NCBI GenBank assembly: GCA_017561935.1
Contig: JAFZBE010000030.1
Coordinates: 38,792-102,791 of the forward strand
DNA: 64,000 nt
Origin: Bacteroidales bacterium
GTDB taxonomy: Bacteria; Bacteroidota; Bacteroidia; Bacteroidales; UBA3663
Direction of reading: 5' to 3'
A program made the translations under genes and the position numbers. The notes below the pieces were generated by a model, which worked only from the letters and a program-made list of their open reading frames with translations, searched no databases and was not told the origin of the DNA. How positions within the stretch are numbered: the stretch's first letter is position 1; each line of letters starts with the position of its first letter. Shown here in pieces: positions 25,505 through 35,700 of the stretch.

Positions 25505-26665
25505 ATGTCACTCAACGCAAAACATATTTATCCGTCAGTCATCAAGGCATTCTTGATGGCAATCACGATAACACTCTGCCTGACAGCTTGCTCCGACGAG
25601 ATGTCGGACTTGGAGAGCGATTGGGATACCCTCCAACTCCTCCCCTTCTCTCAGTCTCTCGTCGAAGAAGGCCAGAACTCGACACGTGCCATCACTCTAC
25701 CGGACAATTATAGCGTTTACAGTGATCTCTATCCCCAGGCAAACTCACAATATGCTACCATTCATGCCTATCTCATCGCAAACGATGCAGTAAGTTCAGA
25801 AGGTGATTTCACCTTCAATAAAGATGCTGTCGAAAAAACGGATAATGGAGTAATCACCAAGACAGGATGGTCCTCCAATGTCACCGTGAAGCAAGGCTCA
25901 AACTACTATGTATATGGATTCATGCCTGCAAGTCTTTCTTCCAGCATCGCTAAAAACAGTGGCAGCTACGAGAACAAGGCTGTTATCTCGCTCAACAACC
26001 TCGATGCAGTAACCCCCGCCGATGTTTGCATCATCACGGGAGTGAAAGGATTCGATAATCCTATCACGAACAGTTCGACTACAGGAAGCGTCGAACTCGG
26101 ATCATTCTCCTATACCGGGAAGGCGAAAGGCAGTAACTACATCTATCTCCTGCTCGATCACCTTTATGCCTGTGTTGACCTCGAGTATTCGCTCGAAACA
26201 TTCTACAGCACATTACGTCAGATCAAACTCCGGAAAGTGGAAATATCCGCCACTGGATCAAAGAAACACAACCTTACGGTCACCATCGATGGCAACAATA
26301 ATGCCATCTATTCAGTCAGTGACACCGAAACATCTGAGGCCAGCGGTACCGCTGTCATCTATGACAAAACAGAGACCGAAGCTGAATCTATTCCTAACAT
26401 CCTCGAAGGGTTTCTCGGTGTTCCAGGCTTCTATATGCCAGGAATGCCCAATCAGATTGTCGTCACGTCATACTACGACGTCTATAACCGTAAAGGCGAT
26501 CTGGTGCGAAAAGGATGCAAAGCAGATAACAAACTTAACCTCAGGGAGACAAACATCTCACGAGGTCAAAAGCGCACGGTGAAGTTCACCATATTACCTA
26601 CTTACCTCTACATGCTCTCCGAACCCGATCTCGATAATCCGACGATTGAGTTGACGACTGAATAA
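25505..26665 (+). CDS. Fimbrillin-family lipoprotein 5 (divergent)
   Basis: A 386-residue protein with a lipobox (CLTACS, Cys29) and Arg61 in NSTRA, the same cysteine-to-arginine distance as the other fimbrillins. The body (YATIHAYLIAND, SNYYVYGFMPAS, LLDHLYACVDLEYSL, LRQIKLRKVEI) fits the broader fimbrillin family but lacks the YWDY block of the four Mfa1-like copies. It could be an accessory or anchor subunit. The ATG at 25505 directly precedes the signal peptide. The next gene follows after 38 bp. Confidence 0.75.
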   Translation: MSLNAKHIYPSVIKAFLMAITITLCLTACSDEMSDLESDWDTLQLLPFSQSLVEEGQNSTRAITLPDNYSVYSDLYPQANSQYATIHAYLIANDAVSSEGDFTFNKDAVEKTDNGVITKTGWSSNVTVKQGSNYYVYGFMPASLSSSIAKNSGSYENKAVISLNNLDAVTPADVCIITGVKGFDNPITNSSTTGSVELGSFSYTGKAKGSNYIYLLLDHLYACVDLEYSLETFYSTLRQIKLRKVEISATGSKKHNLTVTIDGNNNAIYSVSDTETSEASGTAVIYDKTETEAESIPNILEGFLGVPGFYMPGMPNQIVVTSYYDVYNRKGDLVRKGCKADNKLNLRETNISRGQKRTVKFTILPTYLYMLSEPDLDNPTIELTTE

Positions 26666-26703
26666 GTTAAATCCCACAACTAGGGAGTCTATTGCGGAAA
26701 AAA

Positions 26704-29700
26704 ATGATAAGATTACTATCATCTACATATCAAGCCTTGAAGGGCTGCAAGAACCTTTTGCTCTTGCTGCTCCTCACCTCTGCTGTTACCACAGCGACTG
26801 CCCAGGTGAAGATTTCCATCGGCGGCAATGTCTATGGTGGCGGCAATCAGGGTGAGGTCGGAACCGAGCAGTCGGAATACACTTTTGACAAGGAAAACAC
26901 TACCGATGACAGGACTTCGGTCATCATCCGCAGTGGAGAGATCAAGAATGTGTTCGGCGGCGGACGTATGGCTGGTGTGTACGGTAATTCGACGGTTACT
27001 ATCGACGGCACCACCTCGACCAACCGAATCATCATTGGCAATGTCTATGGAGGCAATGATATAGCTGGTGAAGTAAAGGGCGGCGCGAAGGTGAAGACGA
27101 CCTATGATGCTTCTTATTCAGCCAAGCCCATTTACATCGCCAGGTTGTTTGGTGGCGGTAATGGTGATTATACTTATGGGACAGAGCCCGTTGATGGAGT
27201 TTATCAGGTTAAATCCGGAGACGATGTTATTGCCACTTCTACCACAGCGTTTACCGAGCCTGATATTGCTGAAGTGGCTATCGACCTGCAATCCGGTGCT
27301 TTCGGACAAGTATTTGGAGGTGGAAACAAGGCGACAGTCAACACCCGTACAGATATCACCCTTAACAACCTGACCGATCTCGATTCCTTCACAGCTCTTT
27401 CCGATAATGAAAAGACTGTCCTTGAGACTTATGGTTGGATGGATGAATGGTTCACCGACAATAAGCCCACCTATCAATTCAACCGCGTATTCGGCGGTAA
27501 CAACAAGGTCAATATGGCCATCCGCCCTACCTGGCATCTGACGAAAGGCACCATCGACAATCTCTATTCCGGCGGCAATGCCGGCGGCATGACCTATCCC
27601 AATGGTATTCTGCTCGCCATCTCGGGTGATGACATGATCATAAACAACGTCTATGGCGGTTGCCGTATGGCCGATGTCAATCCAGGCAACGGTAATGGTT
27701 CTTCCTTACTTGGTACGGAGGATGTAGATGCCAACGGCCTACAAGAAGGCCCCACGGTTGCTACATTCGAGGCTTCTTATGCAGCCCGTGTGCTTATCAC
27801 CGGTGGTAGGATCACCAATGTCTATGGTGGCAACGATATCTCCGGAAAGGTATATCTTGGCACCCAAGTGGAAATACACAACAGCATCATCGGCGATGTC
27901 TATGGTGGTGGTAACGGTTCGTATGCCTATACTGACAATGCGGATTTGAAAGATGATTCATTCTGGGGAGATTTCTACTACAACCCTGGCTCTTTATCTT
28001 CTGCCACAGCCCTTAGCCAACATCGTCCGAATGTGGAAAGCACATTAATCCACGTAAAAGGAGAAAGTGAAAGCAACCCCACCTATATTGGTGGCGCACT
28101 CTATTGCGGTGGTAACAGTGCAACCCTTCGTAAGATTGGAGGAGAACTGACCGACGCTTCGGCCAATCTGAAGATTGGTTCGTATGTCGTGGCTCGTTCA
28201 ATGTTCCTCGGCAGTAATGGTGAGAATATGATCACTGGCCAAGTTCACGAAAAGAAGAATAATGCTTGGACAGATACCGATATCCTTGCCAAGTATAAAG
28301 AGTCATCCCCAGACTTCAGTCAGATGGATCTTACCACAACTGCCGACTTCGAAGAATATATGAGAGGTGTGGAAGTAGCCATCATTCCAACGGTCACTTT
28401 CGACGATGATTATGAAGTGCATAGCGCCAAGATTGGTTCTCTTTATTTCGGAGGGAACATTGGAAGCATGTCTGCGGGAAGGTCTTTCAACATGGGTTTC
28501 ATCAATAATCTCGTCATCTTCGAAAAGTTGGTAGGCGGTTGCAACAATGCCAACGTGGCACAGACTAGCAACAATGCTTTCCATCTGGGCGGTCTCACAG
28601 GAAATGCTTCTGACAATAGTCCCAAGGTGATCCTCAACATCGATGGCTTGAAGCTTGAACCCAAAAGGATAGAATACGACGCAACCAACCATACATTCAG
28701 TTACGCCAATTGGAATACTGACACGAATGGTTTCTTGGTTGATGGCAAGATTTACGGTGGCTGCTACAGCAGTGGTTATATCAATGGTGACGTACAAATC
28801 AACTTGAGGCAGAATGCCATCTCCGAGAATGTGACAACAGCCATCTCAGATGGAACAATTACCCAGACGTTGGACGATCATCGTGAGGATGTCTTCAATA
28901 CTGCGCTCAGCATCTTCGGTGCCGGCTATGGTGAAGAGTCAGAGATTTGGGGCAACACCGAAATCAACCTTAACTCAAACGATGCTGCCGATGTCAACAT
29001 CGTGAAGGTATTCGGCGGTGGCGAGATGGGTGTCGTGGGCAAATTGACACGAGATGATGACGGTGTTCGCACAGGGGCTGTAACCGATTCTTATAACGCC
29101 ACGGTCAATCTCCTGGCTGGTAATGTCGGCAAAATCTATGGTGGAGGCTTTGAAGGTCCATTGACTGGTAACACCACCCTCAACCTTATTGGCGGAACAG
29201 CCTACGATGCCATCGCCGGTGCTTGTAACGCCCGTATCGGCGGACATGCTGAGGCATATATTGGCGATGTCAGCAAGACTACCTATCCTACCATTACCAA
29301 CAACGTATATGGTGGTAACGACTTCGGTGGCAAAATCGAATCTTCGTATGACTTCAGTGAAAAGTTGACGACGGGAGAAACCCCGTACGATGAGGATGTG
29401 CTTACCGCTTCTACTTACGTGGAATACAACAAGGGTAAGGTTAACTATATCTTCGGTGGAGCAAAAGCCTCATACAATTACAGCATCGATCCCTATCTTA
29501 CCAAAGTCGGGACTATTGATCAAACCTCAAAGCTTCCCGATAATGCCCCAACCATCAATAATGCCTTCGTTCACTTCAAGCCAGGACAATATGCCAACAA
29601 TGCGGTTGCGAGAGTCTATGGCGGCGGTCAGGGATATGCAGGTCGTTCCAAGGATGCTCCGATATTCTGGCAGGACCAGTGCCAGAACCAAAGCTATGTA

Positions 29701-32700
29701 CTTATCAATACCACCGATACCGTCACATTCTTGAAGACATTGATATTCGGTTCAGGTGATGCCAGTGGCCTCGGCATGGATATTACCGTTGATGCCGCTC
29801 ATGCCAATTCTACAGGCGTTACTGCGGCAGCTGTCGTCGATCTCATCAGTGGAAAATTCGATAAGGTCTTCGGTGGCAGTTATCAGGCTGGTGTCACCCG
29901 TCGCACGATTGTCAACGTGCCCGAAGAATCTACCATTTCGATAGCTTCATCGCTTTTTGCTGGAGCTTATGGCAGCAAGAACGAATTCCCTTGCGATGTA
30001 TTTGAGGGTAACGTGAACTATAACAGTGAAGATGCCCGCGTGCACTATATCTATGGTGGCAACAACGATTATCGACGCACACTCTACGGCAAGGTGAATA
30101 TCAATTCACCAGTTCGCTATTACAGCAATGAATACGGCCTTACTTACGGCACCGTCTATGGTGGCGGTTATGGCCAAAATTCCTGGTCACAGTACACCGA
30201 AGTGAACCTCAACGATGGAGCCATGGTCTATGAGGTTTATGGCGGCGGATATGGTGGTGACGTGCTCAACAAGGCTTCTGTCGGACAGATGGCAAGCCAA
30301 AACAGCGATTGGGTCTTCACATTAGGCAACAGATATACAGCAGATGCTGACGAAACAGATGTAACTGCTTCCTCTTCCAATATTTATGACTTTGGCGGAC
30401 TGACCAACCCTATTGCGTCGGGCAATCAGTTAGCTACCGACTACCGTCTGAGGCACCCACAGTTCGACACGAAGCACAACACCAATGTCCACATCTATCA
30501 GGGTGCAACAATCAGGGAATATTGTTATGCCGGTGGTTATGGTCAGGTATTGGCCGACAACAGCACCACGGCAACCGTCAGTGGTTCAACCTACATCGAT
30601 CTGCTCGGCGGAACCATTGGCAAGGATATGTATGCTGCTGGTACTACGGGTGCAGTAGAGGACAAGTACAAGTTAGGGAACGACTCCTTTATTGCTTCAG
30701 CCAATGTCTATGTTCGAGGTGGTACCGTGCGTAACGTCTATGGTGGCGGTTGGCGAGGCAGCGTGGGTTACAGTTCCTATGGCTATTGGAAAATAGAAAA
30801 TGTGGACAAGGTGACCACTCCTTCAGCCATCTGGAACGATGAAAGCAACGACATACCGGGCGAAAGCAATGTGGTTATCGGATTATTGGATGCAACCGAC
30901 TTCTTTGCTGGCGTTCCTGCCATCAAGCGCAGTGCTTACGGCGGTGGCGAAGGTGGTGCCATCTATGGTACAGCCAACGTCTATGTGTATAATGGCTATG
31001 TCGGTTATACCTATGAAGATTCAACATACGAGGAGAAGCTCGACGACGAGACAGCCCATGATGGCATAGGCAAGAATGATCTGGATGAAGCCGGCAATGT
31101 TTTCGGCGGAGGATATGTAGCCAATAGCTATGTGGACTTCTCTAACCTGTATATGTATGGTGGCACCGTCCGTAACTCTTTATATGGAGGCGGCGAGATC
31201 GGTCCAATCGGACGTGGTACTGTGAAGGGCCAGGAAGCTGGCCAGGCGCTTATCTCCAAGGATGGCGAGACACATATTTATATGTATAAGGGTGCCGTCA
31301 AACGCAACGTCTTCGGCGGTGGCCGTGGCTTCGACAGCTGGAACAGTAATGGCTGGATGACTGAAGAAGAAAAGCGAACCATCGACCTCAGTTCGAAGGG
31401 ATTTATCTTCGGCACTACCGATGTCAACATACATGGAGGAGAGATTGGCACTGCTGTCGGCCTTGCTGACGGTTATGGCAATGTATTCGGAGGCGGCAAC
31501 ATTGGCTACGTCTATTCGGGTCATGGAACAAAGAGTGGCACGAGGGGCGATGGCGATAAGGAAGGCTACTACTATGACAGCGACAACAACCTTACCGAAG
31601 ACTGCCGAGTCAACGTAAAGGTATATGCCGAGGCCACAGCTGCTGTCACCATTAATGGACACTCCTATGCTGCCGGAGACTTTATCACCAACGAAGACCT
31701 GAACACCCTAACCAATGGTTCCAGTGAGTGGAGCCGCATTGATCAAACCGGCATCACCATCCACAATGCCATTTTTGCCGGCGGCAACGTATCGGTAGGT
31801 TCATCATCGGTGTTCGCCTTTGCCAATACCATTTATGGCAATGCCACGGCATCGGTTATCGACTGCTATTCGCGCGACCTCATCTCTGTAGGTGGCGATG
31901 GTGTTGGTGGCATCTATGGCGATGGCAACCTTACCTTTGTCGATGGATATCGCGAGTTGAACATCACCAACTATGGCACCGACTACTTTGCTCTGCCGAA
32001 AGTACTCGATGCTTCTACACAAGCTCAATATGATGCACTGACCCCGCGTCAGAAGGCATTCTATGTCACTCGATATACGTTCGACGGCAACTACGATGGA
32101 GGTACAAGTGATGCGACTTATCTAATGTATCAGAGAGGAGATGTCGTTTTGAACGATGTCTTTGAACAATTTAACGACACCCAGAAGAGTCACTGGACAG
32201 CCTCGATGTCGGTCATCAATGAGGGCCGCTACATCAATACCGTCCAACGATGTGACCTCTGCGGAATCAGGGGCAGCCGACTCGTACTCCGTGGCGCCAT
32301 GGACCGAGCACAGGACAAGAACGAGGCCGACTACACCAACTATACCATCAATCGTGTGGGTGAGCTCTCGCTCAACCAGAATAACCAGAATGGGGTTAAT
32401 CATGGTTGTTACTTTGGCATCTACAACGTAGTGAAACTGCTCGGAGGTGTCACTTCCGACGTGAAGTTCAGTTCAGCACGAACTACTGAAAGTGACAAGC
32501 CCGATGACGCAGCAGATGGAACAACAACATATTACGATTGGAAGAACGCGAGAATCACAGCCACCAACCGCAACAACGGCACTTCACCCAATAAGATTGC
32601 ATTGGCGTCGGGCGTCTTCTTGGAGATAGTAAAAAGCGTGGATGGAAATGGCAACAAGACTTATGGTCCTATCACAGGTGTCGTACAACTCGACCTACTG

Positions 32701-35700
32701 AATGTGGCCACTGGTGAAGGTGGCGGCTATGTTTATGCGGAGAATATCCACGGAACACCCACATACAACCCCGATGCGAATTTCGCATCGGTATTAGCCG
32801 ATGCCAATAAGGGATTTGTAATTACCAACAAGGCCTATACTTATGCCGATGCCTCTTCCTCAGATAAGATGGAGACCTCAGGTAACTTCATTCATCCTTT
32901 GAAGCAAATCGTTGATGATTGTTTTCCAACGGCCAACAACTTCTCGCCCGAGAGTTCAAAGTCTCCAGCCCACTATTGGTACATACGCGGTGAATTCTTT
33001 GTTTACGAACAACTCATCTCTGCCTATACCGGTTCTGCAGATGCCTATAGCACAGAAATCACCCTCCCATTGACCATAAGTGCCCAGGGTAATGGCAAGA
33101 TACGATTGCTCAACGTATTGCCCGGTCTCTATACTGACCCGTCGAAGATTGGTAATTTCGTATTTAATGTTGATCCCGAACTCGCGACGAGTGACTCTCT
33201 GCGCATCTCTTATGCAACAGCTGAAAAGGCCTTCGGACAAAACGACCCCATCAGCTATTGGGATTGGTACATGGCCAGCAATGTCGATAAAGCAAAGTTT
33301 GTGCTCAAGACGTATGTCTGTCGCGAAGAGGTAACGGTAAATGGCACAACCTACTATCCTGGTCAAGGTATTACTGTGGATACATATAACACTTTAGCTG
33401 GCTATGAGGTAGAGGACGAAGATGGCGAAATAGTTTCAGTACAGTCCTTGTTCAATGTTACCAATGGTATCGGCAATTATAAGGACACTGGATTCCTGCT
33501 CACCGTCGATCTGACCAATCCTGGCAAGTGGAATGACTATTATACACAAGCCAATGCCAATGAACCAGTGACTCACAAGCTTACTACAGCAACATATAAC
33601 AGTCTTTCTGATTCAGAAAAAGCCAATTATATCAAGAGTGCAACCCTGCATTGCAATACTGGAGGCACATTCGGACAATATTATTTCGAACAGGATGCTG
33701 TCACCTCAAAGGGTGTTTATGACATGCAGACACCGGAAGTGGCAAGTGGAACAACCGCAACTCAAGCTACATTCAGTGCGGCATACGTTGCCAAGGAAGA
33801 TTGTGAGATAACCATTGGAGGCGCGACACGTACCTACTTGGCGAATTCGCCCATCTCTGCTGAAACCTTATCCAGTCTTTCGACTGAAGACCAAGCCCAT
33901 TTCGAGAATGCCTACATCTGTGTCACCACTGTACTCATCAGCGAGGGCAACTACCACGTATTGAACGAGTTGGTCGGCGAGACTGAATACAATGGATTGG
34001 ACGCAGAAGTCAAGAGCAAATTCCAACCGGCTTATTACTGCACCAGTGCCGGCAACTGGGGCGGCAAACACTTTATTGCAGGAAATAACTATCAGGGCAT
34101 TGACTACTGCCAGCTCCATGAAGAAGAACGTGTACATTTCACGTTCAACTACGATGCCCTCGAACTGCTTGGTAATGACTACACACCTTATGATCAGACG
34201 GGCATAGCAGGTCTTACTAATGCTGGTGCAAATCTGAATAATAATGTCATTTATTATGACTATCACACCGGAACTAATGTTCCCAATAACACGAGAATCT
34301 ACTCAAAGCCAGCCTATATTGACTACACGGCCTCTGTTCCTGAAGAAGGATATGCATACACTTCGAGCAACTTTGTTGACGAAGGCACTGTAATACCTCT
34401 AACAGCAGGCACACAGCTTAATCAGGATCAGTTTGTCAATCTACCTAACGACCGTCAACATTATGCTTACTTTGGGCTGAACGATGACGACAAACTGTCC
34501 GATGGCAGTTACCGCACCTTCATCGTCACAACAACGTTCGATGTGGCAGGAACAATGTATAATGCCGGAATGAAGGTCAGCGAAAGTGTCTATAACGATC
34601 TTGGCTCAACATTGCAGCAGAATCTCCAAGAGGTAATCATCACTTCAGATCAATATAGCAGTACTACCGATGGAAAGTTCTATTATTGCATTGAAGATTA
34701 TGTAGTTGGAGATAAGGATCAATACATTCAAGGATATACCTCTAGTGCCATCACCAGTATAACTGGTACCACCTACGACACGGGCGCTACCGTGCCCGTT
34801 GGTACTATCCTTACCTTCGATGAGATTACCACAAAGACCGTCAACTACCAACATGGTCTCGAGATTACCGGCGACTTGCCAATTGAAGAAGCTTCGCTCT
34901 ATGTGCCTGTCACAGCCGACTTCGAAGACCTGCAGGAGGACCGTTACGTCACCGTCATCTACGAATACACCTATTCCGAAAGTGACGATGCTGGTGTCAA
35001 CTACGAGACGCGTGTCGAGAAGCATATTATCAATATCCGCTTGAAGTTCTTAAGCGGTGCACCTATCATTGGCAAAATCAGGGAACCCGACATCGTTCTG
35101 CCTCTCGAAACCATCAGCTTTGCCGAACCAATAGTTGAGGAGGGTGCCTTCCCTGTGCTTACCGGTGGGTGGCAGATCTTCTCTACCGAAGAACAGGCGA
35201 AGAAACACCGCAACGGTCGCGACTATCTCAACAAGACCGAACCGATGTACTTCTATCAGGATATGTACTGGGTGGCTTACTATGCAGAGACACGTTTAGG
35301 ACGTACGTTCTCCAACCCCGTACCTGTACATGTTGCCAACTACCAGCGCATGACCGATGTCATCAACGATGCTAATCACATGTACATCAACCACAAGGAC
35401 CTGAAGCGCGATCCCAAGATCTATATCAGCGACGCTTTGGTTGAAAATCAGGAATATAATGAACTTGATGCCCTGCACGAAGTCTTCACATTGGCCAACT
35501 CTGATTATGGAACGATTGACGGCATAGGCAACAACGGACGCTCCATCACCGGAGCCTATGGCCTCGACTTTATCCTAACCAACGATGTCGCGCCTACACG
35601 TACTTGGACATCCATTGGAGATAGCGAACAATGCTTCAGTGGAGAATTCCATGGCAACGGTCATACACTCAGTGACATGCAGGCCTCGCTCTTCGGCGAC

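Noticed and set aside
26692..26703. TTG start for giant protein A
   Set aside because: An ATG four codons later begins a normal signal peptide, so the TTG adds nothing.
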